Origin: Clostridiaceae bacterium UBA6110
GTDB lineage: Bacteria; Bacillota; Clostridia; Clostridiales; Clostridiaceae
Direction of reading: 5' to 3'
NCBI GenBank assembly: GCA_002428415.1
Contig: DIWI01000011.1
Location: forward strand, 1 to 64,000
Length of the DNA: 64,000 nucleotides
The notes under the pieces were generated by a model. It searched no databases, was not told where the DNA came from, and saw only the letters and a program-made list of their open reading frames with translations. Of this stretch, positions 1 through 9,354 are shown in pieces (position 1 is the stretch's first letter; each line of letters starts with the position of its first letter). A program made the translations under genes and the position numbers.

Positions 1-670
1 GTTTTTTTGTGTTGGAGCTTGATTTTCCGCCGATCACAAGCATGGCATCGACTTCCTTTGAGAGTTCTTCCGCCGACTTCTGGCGTTCTTCAGTAGCCTT
101 GCAGATGGTGTTGAAAGCCACGAACTCTTTGGATGTCTTGGCAATATTCATGATCAGGTTCAACCAGTTCCTTTGCTTTTCAGTGGTCTGGGAAACGACA
201 CATACCTTTCTTTTCAAAGGGATGTCCACTTCTCCCGTTGGTGTGATGTAAGCTGAGTTGTCACACCAGCCATTGATACCTACCACCTCCGGATGATTAC
301 CATCTCCAAGGATTACAATCTGGTAGCCCTTGTCGTGATACTCACTGACCTTCTTCTGTATATTTATAACATAAGGGCATGTGAGGTCGATTATGTCGAC
401 TCCCTTTGCCTTAAGTCCGTCGTAGACCGCTCTGGTTACACCATGCGTCCTGATGATGACCGTGTCATCCTTGTCAAGTTTTCCTATCTCACCTTCTGAT
501 ATCTCACTCACGCCGGATTTCTCCAGTCTCTCTGTGACATCCTTGTTGTGGATAAGCGGTCCAAGGGTGAAGGTTTTGCCCTTGGTATTCCTGACCGTAA
601 AAGCCTCCTTCACGGCTCTGTCAACTCCGAAGCAGAAGCCGGAGTATTCAGCCCTGATGATTTCCCTCAT
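1..670 (-). CDS. ispH: 4-hydroxy-3-methylbut-2-enyl diphosphate reductase (IspH), 3' end off window
   Basis: Last step of the MEP isoprenoid pathway: reduces HMBPP to IPP and DMAPP with a [4Fe-4S] cluster, in the cytosol. The ATG at 668-670 follows a GGGGAG ribosome site, and 223 codons are visible before the window edge. Seen: the three cluster cysteines, in SGFCFGV (Cys13), LTCPYV (Cys98) and TICKATEERQ (Cys190), and the substrate-site histidines in LIHN, RTHGV and NHPEV. In many Clostridia IspH is fused to ribosomal protein S1; the C-terminus lies outside, so a fusion cannot be judged. The other MEP-side genes dxs and ispA lie about 24 kb away in this window. Function very sure; length unknown. 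Confidence 0.96.
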   Translation of the reverse strand, partial: MREIIRAEYSGFCFGVDRAVKEAFTVRNTKGKTFTLGPLIHNKDVTERLEKSGVSEISEGEIGKLDKDDTVIIRTHGVTRAVYDGLKAKGVDIIDLTCPYVINIQKKVSEYHDKGYQIVILGDGNHPEVVGINGWCDNSAYITPTGEVDIPLKRKVCVVSQTTEKQRNWLNLIMNIAKTSKEFVAFNTICKATEERQKSAEELSKEVDAMLVIGGKSSSNTKK

Positions 671-866
671 TTGCTCACTCCCCGGAAAGAAAATTTACAA
701 TGCTATACTATATAGTTTAATATTTCCGCATGGAAAAATAAAGTGAGTTATTTAAAAATTCATAATAAACCCATTTTCTACATAAGTTGGCCTGCACTAA
801 GACATTATACTATATTTTCGAAATATAATCCAACAAAATAATAGGTTCTGCCCTGCTTGCGAGCCT

Positions 867-2081
867 TTATGCGTTGCTGCCGGCCAGGTATCCTGTGGAA
901 AATGCTATCTGCAGGTTGAATCCGCCTGTCAATGCATCAACATCGATCATTTCGCCAGCAAAGTAGAGATTTTCAACCTTCCTGGACTTCATGGTTGCAG
1001 GCTCGATTTCCCTGGTGTCCACCCCGCCTCTTGTAACAATAGCTTCATTCAGAGACTTCGTACCTGTCACAGTGACTGTCAGTCCCTTAAGGAGGTCGGT
1101 GAGGACCCTTCTTTCCTCCTTGGTCACGCTGTGCACCTTCTTTATCGGGTCTATTCCTGAAAGTGCAACTATCACAGGTATAAGCTTTGACGGCAACAGC
1201 TCATCCAGTGAGTTCCTGAAATCCCTGTTGATGTTCTTTGAGAAATCCCTGAGTATCCTTGCATCAAGCTCATTCTTGTCGAGTGCAGGCTTAAGGTCAA
1301 TGATACCCTTAGCCTTTCCTCCATGGTAATAGGCTGATGATGACAGGACTATGGGTCCACTTATACCGAAATGCGTGAAAAGAAGCTCGCCGAAATCCTC
1401 ATAAAGCACCTTCTTGTCATCTCTCAGCGTAAACCTTACATTTCTCAATGAAAGTCCCTGAAGGTCCTTTACGAAAGGCTCGCTGCATACGAGAGGTATC
1501 AGCGAAGGCTTTAGCGGAGCAATGCTGTGTCCAAGCTTCTCTATGAGTCCAAGGACCATTCCGTCCGATCCCGTTCCGAAGTAGGATGCTCCGCCAGTAG
1601 CGAATATGAATGAATCTCCTGAAATTTTCCCTCTGCTTGTCTGAAGTGCAATAATCCTTTCTCCTTCAATGTCTATGCCCTCAACTTTAGTTGACAGCAT
1701 CATCTTTACTCCTGATGATTCAAGCTGCTTTTTAAGCACTTCTATGACATCCGACGATTTATCTGACTCAGGAAAGACCCTGTCGCCTCTTTCAATCTTA
1801 AGCTTTAGTCCGCGCTTGATGAAAAAATCCATGACATCCATATTTGTGAATGTATATAGCGCAGAATACAGGAATTCCCTGTTTCTCGGTATGTTCTCAA
1901 AAAACTCGCTGATGTCCTTGCTGCTGGTAAGGTTGCACCTGCCCTTTCCGGTAATGAACAGTTTCTTTCCGATACCAGGATTCCTGTCGATCAGTGTTAC
2001 CCTGTTCTGCCTGACTTCAGCCGCCCTTATGGCAGCCATGATGCCTGAAGGTCCGGCACCTACAACTATTATCTCCTTCAC
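867..2081 (-). CDS. HI0933/BaiN-family NAD(P)/FAD-dependent oxidoreductase
   Basis: Flavoprotein of the HI0933 (aminoacetone oxidase/BaiN) family, about 404 residues. Seen: an N-terminal Rossmann dinucleotide-binding motif VGAGPSGIMAA, a GKGRCNLT block, an internal FATGGASYFGTGSDG block and the family's C-terminal GGFNLQIAFSTGYLAG motif that closes over FAD. The true substrate of most members is unknown; BaiN acts on bile-acid intermediates in some gut Clostridia, which cannot be inferred here. The frame is open to a TTG at 2135, but the GTG at 2079-2081 has GGAAG seven bases upstream and starts just before the Rossmann fold, so I prefer it. It lies upstream of ispH on the same strand with a 196-base gap. 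In many Clostridia this family sits near cmk and ispH; cmk is not present here. Confidence 0.88.
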   Translation of the reverse strand: MKEIIVVGAGPSGIMAAIRAAEVRQNRVTLIDRNPGIGKKLFITGKGRCNLTSSKDISEFFENIPRNREFLYSALYTFTNMDVMDFFIKRGLKLKIERGDRVFPESDKSSDVIEVLKKQLESSGVKMMLSTKVEGIDIEGERIIALQTSRGKISGDSFIFATGGASYFGTGSDGMVLGLIEKLGHSIAPLKPSLIPLVCSEPFVKDLQGLSLRNVRFTLRDDKKVLYEDFGELLFTHFGISGPIVLSSSAYYHGGKAKGIIDLKPALDKNELDARILRDFSKNINRDFRNSLDELLPSKLIPVIVALSGIDPIKKVHSVTKEERRVLTDLLKGLTVTVTGTKSLNEAIVTRGGVDTREIEPATMKSRKVENLYFAGEMIDVDALTGGFNLQIAFSTGYLAGSNA

Positions 2082-2357
2082 CAAATCACTTCCAATCAGT
2101 TTTAATGCAGTCAGTTTATCTGCCGCATTCTTCAATAACCATTCTATACTTTATGCCATCTTTTTAATAGTGAAATTTAACGCTGCAGACTGATGGCAAA
2201 ACTTGACCTGTGAAACGTGGACGACACTCACGAGTATAAAACAATGAATAAAAAATTCTCTTCAAATTAACGTATTCGTCATACACTGTGGAGGATGATA
2301 GATTATAATAAATTGCATGCAACTGTATTTTACTTGAAGAATCGAGGTTAAAAATAA

Positions 2358-3611
2358 ATGGACAGCTTTGAAAACATCACACAAGATGATGAAAATACAA
2401 CTAAAAACTTTACCCATTGGAAAAGAAACACAGCAGTGTTTCTTGCAGGACAATCCCTGTCGCTGTTCGGATCTTCTCTTGTGCAATATGCCATAACATG
2501 GTACATAACCCTTACAACCGATTCAGGATTCATGCTCACGCTTTCAATGCTTTTCGGATTCCTGCCCCAGCTTATAATCTCTGTATTCGCTGGTGTCTGG
2601 GCTGACAGGCACGACAGGAAGAAGCTGATCATACTGTCTGACCTTGCAATAGCATCGTCGACATTCATCCTTGCTCTGATGTTCATGTCAGGAATGAGGA
2701 GCCTTGAAGCAATATTCGCCGTTTCTTTCATACGTTCAATAGGAGCTGGAATACAGACTCCTTCTGTGAGTGCCATATTGCCCCAGCTTGTACCAAAGGA
2801 CAAGCTGATGAAGATCAATGGATTCAACTCATCGCTCCAGTCAGCCACAATGATAGCTTCGCCTGCACTTAGCGCATTGCTTCTCACCTACTCGTCAATG
2901 GACAGGATATTCTTCATCGATGTTTCAACTGCTGTAGCAGCAATCCTGCTTCTCCTGACACTTAAGATACCTGCTTACGTGAGGACTTCCGAACCTGATG
3001 CAAGATATCTTGATGAGCTTAAACTTGGAATGAAATACGCAGTCCATAACAAATTCATAATAACGCTTATTTTCTCTCAGCTTGCCATAACCTTCCTTGT
3101 TGCACCTCTTGCAATGCTCACCCCTTTGCTCGTTGCAAGGAGCTACGGGGAGGAATACTGGAGACTCACAGTAAATGAGATCTCCTTCTTTGGCGGAACC
3201 ATTCTCGGAGGCATCTTAATCGGATACTGGAAAGGCTTTTCAAACAGGATCGACACCCTCGGGGCTTCTATCCTGGCAATGGGTATATTGACTCTGGGGA
3301 TGGGTCTTACCAGAGTATTCCCTGTGTATATCGGACTCATGCTTCTTATAGGTATCCTTATGCCATTCTTCAATGTGCCCATTTACTCTCTGCTGCAGGA
3401 AAATGTTCCTGAGGATAAGCTTGGACGGGTATTCAGCCTGATCAGCGCATCCTCTGTAATGATGCCTCTTGGCATGCTGCTCTTCGGGCCGCTTGCCGAG
3501 GTCATGCGCATCGAGTATCTTCTGGTGATCTGCGGAATCCTCATGTCCCTTCAATCAATATTCGTCCTGAGGAGCAGGAGCCTTAAGAATTACGAAACCC
3601 AGGAATTCTGA
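2358..3611 (+). CDS. MFS transporter, probable drug/metabolite exporter
   Basis: Major facilitator superfamily protein of 417 residues with about twelve hydrophobic segments, of the EntS-like MFS_3 type that usually exports drugs or siderophores. Seen: a hydrophilic N-terminal 20 residues, the loop 2-3 signature GVWADRHDRKKL near residue 77, and a second-half counterpart ENVPEDKLGRVFSL near residue 350. The ATG follows GAGG nine bases upstream. It is a single-gene unit convergent with gdhA and ended by a hairpin. The substrate cannot be deduced. Confidence 0.88.
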   Translation: MDSFENITQDDENTTKNFTHWKRNTAVFLAGQSLSLFGSSLVQYAITWYITLTTDSGFMLTLSMLFGFLPQLIISVFAGVWADRHDRKKLIILSDLAIASSTFILALMFMSGMRSLEAIFAVSFIRSIGAGIQTPSVSAILPQLVPKDKLMKINGFNSSLQSATMIASPALSALLLTYSSMDRIFFIDVSTAVAAILLLLTLKIPAYVRTSEPDARYLDELKLGMKYAVHNKFIITLIFSQLAITFLVAPLAMLTPLLVARSYGEEYWRLTVNEISFFGGTILGGILIGYWKGFSNRIDTLGASILAMGILTLGMGLTRVFPVYIGLMLLIGILMPFFNVPIYSLLQENVPEDKLGRVFSLISASSVMMPLGMLLFGPLAEVMRIEYLLVICGILMSLQSIFVLRSRSLKNYETQEF

Positions 3612-3621
3612 TATTGACGTT

Positions 3622-3656
3622 AAAGGACCATCCCTTTTGAGAGGACAGTCCTTTTT
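3622..3656. terminator. Bidirectional terminator between MFS gene and gdhA
   Basis: Inverted repeat AAAGGAC (3622-3628) and GTCCTTT (3648-3654) with T-runs at its end on the + strand and A-rich sequence on the other side. It lies between two convergent genes and probably ends both transcripts. Confidence 0.65.
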
Positions 3657-3663
3657 CATTGCT

Positions 3664-5031
3664 TTAATATTCGCCCTGTGCAGCCATTGCCTTGGCAACC
3701 TTGTCAAAGCCGGCTATGTTGGCTCCAGCCACCAGGTTGTAGCCGAATCCGTATGCCTCGGCGGCATCCCTTGCATTCTTGTGGATATTGGACATTATCT
3801 GATGAAGCTTCTGGTCAACTTCCTCCATCGTCCATGTAAGCCTCATGCTGTTCTGAGCCATTTCAAGGGCTGAAACGGATACTCCTCCGGCATTTGCTGC
3901 CTTGGAAGGTCCGATAATGACCTTGTTTTCCTGCATGTATTTAACAGCCTCGTTTGTACAAGGCATGTTTGCTGCCTCGCATACGTACTTGATTCCGTTA
4001 TCAACTATCAGCTTCGCATGCTCAAGATGGATGTCGTTCTGTGTTGCACATGGCATGATTATGTCTACCTTGCGTCCCCACGGCTTCTCGCCAGGGAAGA
4101 ACTCAGCTCCGAACTTGTCAGCGTAGTCCTCTACCTTATCTCTTCCGGAATTTCGCATCTCGACGAGATAATTGAACTTCTCCTCGGTATTGACACCATC
4201 AGCATCATAGACATAACCGTCAGGACCTGATAGTGTGACTACCTTTGCTCCCATCTCAGTAGCCTTTCGGCATACTCCCCAGGTCACGTTGCCGAAGCCT
4301 GAAGCTGCTATTGTCTTGCCTTCAAGGATATCGTTCTCGTGCTTCAGTATCTCATTGCAGAAGTAAACCACGCCGAAGCCGGTGGCTTCAGGCCTGATGA
4401 GAGATCCGCCGTACTGGAGACCTTTACCTGTGAATGCTCCGTTCTCGAATGCACCCTTTATTCTCCTGTAGAACCCGAACAGGTATCCTATTTCCCTTGC
4501 ACCGACTCCTATGTCTCCTGCAGGAACGTCTACGTCAGGTCCGATATGCCTGTAGAGCTCCGTCATGAATGCCTGGCAGAATCTCATGACTTCCTCGTCT
4601 GACCTGCCTCTCGGGTCGAAATCCGATCCGCCCTTTCCTCCTCCGATTGCAAGCCCTGACAGTGAATTCTTCAGTGTCTGCTCGAATCCGAGGAACTTCA
4701 TTACTGAAAGATTCACAGAAGGCTGGAACCTGAGTCCGCCCTTATAGGGTCCTATGGCTCCATTGAACTGAACTCTGTAACCTCTGTTGACATGGAACTC
4801 ACCTTCATCATCTATCCACGAAACCTTGAACATGATCTGCCGTTCAGGCTCCACGAACCTTCCGAGAAGATTCATCCGGATGTACTCAGGATGCATTGCC
4901 AATACCGGCTCCAGGTTCGGAAGAACTTCCTCCACAGCCTGAATGAATTCTGGCTCGCCTGAGCTTTTCTTCTTTACGTCTTCTATTACCTTTTCAATGT
5001 ATTCCTTAGGTCCTAGTACTGCTTTTGCCAT
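3664..5031 (-). CDS. gdhA: NADP-type glutamate dehydrogenase
   Basis: Interconverts glutamate and 2-oxoglutarate plus ammonia, linking amino-acid fermentation to nitrogen assimilation. The 455-residue protein matches the small hexameric bacterial GDH. Seen: PYKGGLRFQPSVNLS, GGGKGGSDFDP with the catalytic-region lysine, the VPAGDIGVGAREIG loop, and a C-terminal Rossmann domain with ASGFGNVTWG. The long S50-type lineage is excluded by length. The frame extends upstream to 5133, but the ATG at 5029-5031 has GGGGG eight bases upstream and gives the usual N-terminus, so the earlier codons are rejected. Coenzyme choice (NADPH versus NADH) is inferred from family type only. Confidence 0.95.
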   Translation of the reverse strand: MAKAVLGPKEYIEKVIEDVKKKSSGEPEFIQAVEEVLPNLEPVLAMHPEYIRMNLLGRFVEPERQIMFKVSWIDDEGEFHVNRGYRVQFNGAIGPYKGGLRFQPSVNLSVMKFLGFEQTLKNSLSGLAIGGGKGGSDFDPRGRSDEEVMRFCQAFMTELYRHIGPDVDVPAGDIGVGAREIGYLFGFYRRIKGAFENGAFTGKGLQYGGSLIRPEATGFGVVYFCNEILKHENDILEGKTIAASGFGNVTWGVCRKATEMGAKVVTLSGPDGYVYDADGVNTEEKFNYLVEMRNSGRDKVEDYADKFGAEFFPGEKPWGRKVDIIMPCATQNDIHLEHAKLIVDNGIKYVCEAANMPCTNEAVKYMQENKVIIGPSKAANAGGVSVSALEMAQNSMRLTWTMEEVDQKLHQIMSNIHKNARDAAEAYGFGYNLVAGANIAGFDKVAKAMAAQGEY

Positions 5032-5229
5032 TCTCACTACCCCCAAATCAATGTATCTGTTGAACTGCAACATCCTCAGTTTCATTTTACTCTTTTTGAT
5101 GACGGATATGAATATCGGAGACAACTTTGTCACCTTTCCATTAAAACCTTTACATCATTAATTATTGCATAAATTATTGAGAATTTCACTCATGAAATCG
5201 AATCCAAACTCGCTATTTTTGACTATTTA

Positions 5230-6087
5230 TCAATTATATATGTCGTACCTCTTCCAAATGTCTTCCAGTGTATTGAATGTTTCAGTAACGTGGTCTTTTT
5301 TCTTAAGTCCGACTGCAATGATAAGCGCATTGATGACGCTCATTGGAGCAACAAGTGAATCAACGAACGAAGCCATGTTGCTCTGAGCGATAAGGCTAAG
5401 GTCTGCCCTTGCTGCAAGCGGTGAAAGAAGGCTGTCCGTTATGACACATATCTTGGTACCCCTCTCCTTTGCAAAATCAAGGACCTCGATGGTCTTGTTC
5501 GAGTATCTCGGGAATCCTATCCCGATGATAAGGTCCTCATCGCTTATCTTCAGCATCTGCTCAAATATGTCGCTTATGCCGTGGTTCAGCGACTTGACGT
5601 TTTCAAGGATCAGGTTCAGATAGAATGCGAAGAAATCAGCAAGTGTGCTGGAGCTTCTAAGGCCAATTATATAAATGTTCCTTGCACTGAATATCGAGTC
5701 CACGAATGAATCAAAGGTCTTCTGGTTGATCTTCTCCAGTGTAGCCCTTATGTTCTCCATGTCAGCCTTGAGCACTCCCTTGAGAGCATTCTCAGAGCTA
5801 ACGAGGTCCTTAGTTATCTCAAGTCTCTGAACTGTGGTGAGCTTTACCTTCACCAGGTCCTGCAAGGATTTCTGCAGCTCAGGATATCCCTCATAGCCAA
5901 GCTCATTCGCGAACCTGACCACTGTGGATTCACTTACACCTACATTTGAACCGAGTTTAGATGCCGTCATGAATGCTGCCCTGTCATAATGCTTCAGTAT
6001 GAATTCTGCAATGAGCTTCTGTCCCTTGCTCAGCTTGGGGAATCTTCCCTGTATGTTGCGCATCAGGTCGTCTCTGTTGCCTTCCAT
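5230..6087 (-). CDS. MurR/RpiR-family transcriptional regulator
   Basis: Transcription factor of 285 residues. Seen: an N-terminal HTH_6 domain (about 1-80) with TASKLGSNVGVSESTVVRFANELGY, and a C-terminal SIS phosphosugar-binding domain (about 110-260) with IYIIGLRSSSTLADF and IGIGFPRYSNKTIEVL. The family senses sugar phosphates or amino-sugar derivatives and binds palindromic sites. The ATG at 6085-6087 has GGAAGGTGG upstream; the frame is open to 6162, but those codons cover the operator-like region. It is followed on the same strand by gdhA 198 bases later; whether it controls gdhA is unknown. No sugar-catabolic gene is adjacent, so the ligand cannot be assigned. Confidence 0.92.
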   Translation of the reverse strand: MEGNRDDLMRNIQGRFPKLSKGQKLIAEFILKHYDRAAFMTASKLGSNVGVSESTVVRFANELGYEGYPELQKSLQDLVKVKLTTVQRLEITKDLVSSENALKGVLKADMENIRATLEKINQKTFDSFVDSIFSARNIYIIGLRSSSTLADFFAFYLNLILENVKSLNHGISDIFEQMLKISDEDLIIGIGFPRYSNKTIEVLDFAKERGTKICVITDSLLSPLAARADLSLIAQSNMASFVDSLVAPMSVINALIIAVGLKKKDHVTETFNTLEDIWKRYDIYN

Positions 6088-6110
6088 AAAATACCACCTT
6101 CCGTATGTAT

Positions 6111-6150
6111 AAGATCTTATAGACCTTATGTTTAAGGTCTTGTCGACCTT
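6111..6150. promoter_or_regulatory. Two tandem 17-bp palindromes, likely operator of the RpiR regulator
   Basis: AAGATCTTATAGACCTT (6111-6127) and AAGGTCTTGTCGACCTT (6134-6150) agree at 14 of 17 positions. The second has perfect 6-bp arms around a 5-bp centre, the first one arm mismatch. Their centres are 23 bp apart, about two helical turns, and they end 24 bp upstream of the regulator start codon. Position and symmetry suggest autoregulation. Confidence 0.6.
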
Positions 6151-6331
6151 CCCTTGATTCAATTTTACTACAAAAAGCCTTCATATGAATTTATATTTTG
6201 CATTTCCTGCAACCTTTTATTTGCAGGAAGAACCTATTCCTGCATCAAGATTCTGATATATGAATCCTGGAGTCACCAGTTGACAATATTTCATTCACCA
6301 TAATATTTATTATGTAGTGTTACAGTTGTAG

Positions 6332-6350
6332 AAAAAGGCCTGCCGGCCAT
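6332..6350 (-). terminator. Possible terminator after scpB
   Basis: Short GC-only stem GGCC/GGCC around a 4-base loop, followed on the minus strand by TTTTT. It lies 9 bases past the scpB stop. The stem is only 4-5 bp, so it may be weak. Confidence 0.4.
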
Positions 6351-6358
6351 TTATCTCT

Positions 6359-6934
6359 TTATTCAGTTTCCACCCGTTTGAGGACAGGGCTTGCGATTTC
6401 TCCCCTCATTTCCTTAAGGCTCGTGAACCCGAACTGCATGAGGAACTCGTCGGTGGTTCCATAAAGCCTGGGCCTTCCCGGAGCATCCTTTCTTCCAACT
6501 TCCTTGATAAGCTCTTTCTCCATAAGCTTCTGCAGTACATATTCGCTGCTGACTCCTCGTATCTCGTCGATCTCAACCCTTGTTACAGGCTGTTTGAACG
6601 CTATTACTGACAGGCTCTCGAGAGCTCCCTTTGAAAGACTCTGACGTTCGTTGACACCAAGAAGCAGCCTCAGAAATGGCGCATTTTCTTCACACGTACC
6701 AAGCTGGTACCTGTCCTCTATCGAAAGCAGCTTGAGTCCTCTCCCTTCCTGTGATAGCGAGGACCTGTATCCATCAACTACCTGTTCCAGTATCTCGGCA
6801 GAAATTCCCATTATCCTTGCCAGGTCACAGCCCTTTACAGCCTCCCCTGATGCGAAAAGCAGACTTTCCAGCACCCCTTCAAGCTTCTTCATATCATGGC
6901 CTAGTGTCATTTCTGTCTGTACTGTCGTCTCCAT
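6359..6934 (-). CDS. scpB: Segregation and condensation protein B
   Basis: Non-SMC kleisin-associated subunit of the SMC-ScpAB condensin complex, needed for chromosome compaction and segregation. About 191 residues with tandem winged-helix domains; conserved blocks seen are LESLLFASGEAV, LSKGALESLSVIAFKQPVTRVEIDEIRGV and the C-terminal GRPRLYGTTDEFL. The start is placed at the ATG at 6932-6934, which has AGGGGG six bases upstream; an ATG two codons earlier abuts that site. The gene overlaps the 3' end of scpA by about 40 bases, so the two are probably translationally coupled. Confidence 0.94.
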   Translation of the reverse strand: METTVQTEMTLGHDMKKLEGVLESLLFASGEAVKGCDLARIMGISAEILEQVVDGYRSSLSQEGRGLKLLSIEDRYQLGTCEENAPFLRLLLGVNERQSLSKGALESLSVIAFKQPVTRVEIDEIRGVSSEYVLQKLMEKELIKEVGRKDAPGRPRLYGTTDEFLMQFGFTSLKEMRGEIASPVLKRVETE

Positions 6935-7664
6935 CTGCATCCCCCTTTGCTACTATGATTTCAGAAAAGATATCTTCCTGTGACAATGTCACCTTTCTTC
7001 CTCTTGCAAGCTCAAGCACCGCAAGGAATATTACTATGGCCTCGTACTTCGAATGGGACCTTTCAAGCATGTCGAGCAGCCTCAGAGGTTTTCCTGCGAA
7101 AATCACCCTTTCAAGCTCCTCCATCTTGTCCTCGATCCTGTAGCTTTCGGCCTCTATGCTCTTTGCCATTGTCGATTCTTTGTTTATCTTAGCCTTCTTC
7201 CTGTCCATGAGGTCTACATAGGTCTTGTGCAGCTTCTCCATTGTAAGACCCTTGAGAAGCTCTGAAACAGAGACCTCTTCAGCTTCGATTGTCTCCGGCA
7301 TCTTTGTGAATATCCAGATGTCACGCCCGAACCGCTCAGCCAGCTCTTCCGCTATCAGCTTGAACGCTTCGTATTCCTCTATCCTCAGGACCAGCTTCTC
7401 CTTGATGTCCTCCTCGTCCTCGGGCTCTACGTTCCTTGGAAGCAGCTCCCTGGACTTGATCTCAATCAGGGTCGCAGCAATAACAAGAAACTCCGACGCG
7501 ATTTCCATGTCCAGCTCGTTCATCTCATTGAGATAGGCTATGTATTGTGAGGTTATCTCCGAAATCCTGACATCCCTTATCTGCATCTTGTTTGCCCTGA
7601 TTAGGTGCAGAAGAAGGTCGAATGGTCCTTCAAAATTAGTTATGTTGAGCCTTAGTTCAGACAT
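6894..7664 (-). CDS. scpA: Segregation and condensation protein A
   Basis: Kleisin subunit of the SMC-ScpAB complex, 256 residues. Seen: the N-terminal kleisin block NFEGPFDLLLHLIR, the helix EMNELDMEIASEFLVIAATLIEIKSRELLP, and the C-terminal winged-helix region with FLAVLELARGRKVTLSQEDIFSEI. ATG with GAGAGGAAGC upstream. It follows the FUSC-type gene by 13 bases and overlaps scpB, which places scpAB at the end of a four-gene unit starting with the 5-formyl-THF cyclo-ligase. Confidence 0.95.
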   Translation of the reverse strand: MSELRLNITNFEGPFDLLLHLIRANKMQIRDVRISEITSQYIAYLNEMNELDMEIASEFLVIAATLIEIKSRELLPRNVEPEDEEDIKEKLVLRIEEYEAFKLIAEELAERFGRDIWIFTKMPETIEAEEVSVSELLKGLTMEKLHKTYVDLMDRKKAKINKESTMAKSIEAESYRIEDKMEELERVIFAGKPLRLLDMLERSHSKYEAIVIFLAVLELARGRKVTLSQEDIFSEIIVAKGDADGDDSTDRNDTRP

Positions 7665-7677
7665 CGGCAGCTTCCTC

Positions 7678-8724
7678 TCATAAAATATTATTGTTCGCTA
7701 CATTCATAGCGACTGCTTCAAGCAGATTTTTCGCTATCCTTCTGATATTTTCATCTATCCTGCCATTTATGGCTTTTTCCTCACCTGAAGCGAATTTTGT
7801 CAGTTCATCACGGCATGACTCCCTGAGGACTCTTGTAGTTTCTCCTACAAAGTCAATTGAACCAAGCAGACATGATGCTTCATGAAGAACCTTCACAGCC
7901 AGTTCCCTGTCCGGAGGAGTGACTTCCTGACCGCCAGCCACAGCGTACCCAGTGTCATATGTCAGATGGTTCACTTCCTTGAGCTTCCATAGCGTATCCA
8001 TAAACATCCTGATATCATCGGTCCTTCTGCCTTCCCCGAGCATTGCAGCCATGTTGCCTGCTACCATCTCGATATTCGTGAAGATTCCAGAATAGAGCCT
8101 TGTGAATTCAGCCCTTGAGAAGCTCTTTTCACCTGACAATATCTCTCTGGCATGGTCAAGGCCTTCCATAGTATTCTCCTTAACCAGCTCAAGTCTCTTT
8201 TCAGGCAGCTTCCTGTAGTATAACACGGAAAACAGCCAGTTGAAGATAAGTGCAACAAGGATTCCAAGTCCCAGGGCAGCAATTCTGAGCCTGAAGGTAT
8301 ACAAGATGCTTGGAACGCCCTGAGGGTCGCTCTGCATGTACTGCGTCATATAGACGCATGTAAATATGGCTACAGGTGATACCATCCTCCAGTTTATCTT
8401 AAGAGATACGTAGAGTACAAGCCCCATTGATATTGAAACTGTCACCACATTCAGCCCGAAGAGCTGCACCGCCAATCCTGTGGCTGCTGCTCCAAGAGCT
8501 GATGCAAGCAGCTGGCTGAGTCCTCCCTTTATCCCGTGAAGGTTCACAGGCTCCAGGTTGTACATTACACCCACAAGCACCGAAATCATATCAAGCCTTG
8601 TAAGAGGGAGGGCTCTGCCTATTATGTACCCTGCTGCCACTGCAGCCATGGACTTGACAATAAATAGCCATGAATCGAGAAGCACAGCTTCCCTTTTCAG
8701 ACCGAGGAGCTTCTTAAGGTTCAT
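7678..8724 (-). CDS. FUSC/aromatic-acid-exporter-like membrane protein
   Basis: A 348-residue membrane protein. Seen: an N-terminal half (about 20-170) with about six hydrophobic segments, including ALGAAATGLAVQLFGLNVV and LGLGILVALIFNWLFSVLYY, and a soluble, helical C-terminal half (about 175-348). This arrangement matches the aromatic acid exporter/FUSC family of Firmicutes; the substrate is unknown. The ATG at 8722-8724 follows GGTGGGGG and overlaps the end of the cyclo-ligase gene by 11 bases; an upstream in-frame start at 8745 lies before that site and is less likely. Its place between a folate gene and scpAB looks like simple operon packing. Confidence 0.8.
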   Translation of the reverse strand: MNLKKLLGLKREAVLLDSWLFIVKSMAAVAAGYIIGRALPLTRLDMISVLVGVMYNLEPVNLHGIKGGLSQLLASALGAAATGLAVQLFGLNVVTVSISMGLVLYVSLKINWRMVSPVAIFTCVYMTQYMQSDPQGVPSILYTFRLRIAALGLGILVALIFNWLFSVLYYRKLPEKRLELVKENTMEGLDHAREILSGEKSFSRAEFTRLYSGIFTNIEMVAGNMAAMLGEGRRTDDIRMFMDTLWKLKEVNHLTYDTGYAVAGGQEVTPPDRELAVKVLHEASCLLGSIDFVGETTRVLRESCRDELTKFASGEEKAINGRIDENIRRIAKNLLEAVAMNVANNNIL

Positions 8725-9310
8725 CCTGTACCCCCACCTTTCCAATCCTTTTTACCCCTGACTGTGTAATAACCAGGTCTGACTTCACATCAAGGCCGGT
8801 GAATGGAACACTCTCAACCACAAGTGCGTCAAAGCACAGGATAGCTTTAACTGCCTCGCTTCCCGCAAGAAACCTGTCATAATAGCCTGCACCGTGACCG
8901 ATCCTCATCCCCTCAAGGTCGCACGCTAGACAAGGGACGAGAATCAGGTCGCCTGAACCTGGCAAAACCTCCTGACAGCCCTCGTAAGGCTCCAGGATGC
9001 CATATCTTCCCGGTACAAGATCATGAAGCCCCCTGATTTCACATGGGACCATTATCCCTTTCCCGAAGGTCTTCGGGACTGTGACCCTTTTGCCGTCAGC
9101 TATCGCTCTTTGGATTATCTGCCTGGTATCAACCTCCAGGTCCATTCCAACAAAGGTGAAAATGGTACCTGCAGCCTTATATTCAGGAAGAGTGAATACC
9201 TTCTCAGCTATTTCACCGCTCCATTCAATTATATTCTGATGTCCGAAGGTATCTGCTATTCTTCTCACTGTTTTCCTAAGCGCATCCTTCTTTTCTTCTA
9301 TTTTACCCAC
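8714..9310 (-). CDS. 5-formyltetrahydrofolate cyclo-ligase
   Basis: Converts 5-formyl-THF to 5,10-methenyl-THF with ATP, recycling an inhibitory folate. 198 residues, the usual length. Seen: the N-terminal basic ALRKTVRRIAD segment and the signature MRIGHGAGYYDRFL near residue 140 that forms the nucleotide/phosphate site. The GTG start at 9308-9310 has AAGGAGGTG eight bases upstream. It is the first gene of a probable operon with the FUSC-type gene and scpAB. It works next to FolD (27.2-28.1 kb) in the folate one-carbon pool. Confidence 0.93.
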   Translation of the reverse strand: MGKIEEKKDALRKTVRRIADTFGHQNIIEWSGEIAEKVFTLPEYKAAGTIFTFVGMDLEVDTRQIIQRAIADGKRVTVPKTFGKGIMVPCEIRGLHDLVPGRYGILEPYEGCQEVLPGSGDLILVPCLACDLEGMRIGHGAGYYDRFLAGSEAVKAILCFDALVVESVPFTGLDVKSDLVITQSGVKRIGKVGVQDEP

Positions 9311-9354
9311 TTGTCACACCTCCTTAATCCACACCTCAATTATATGCATCCAGC

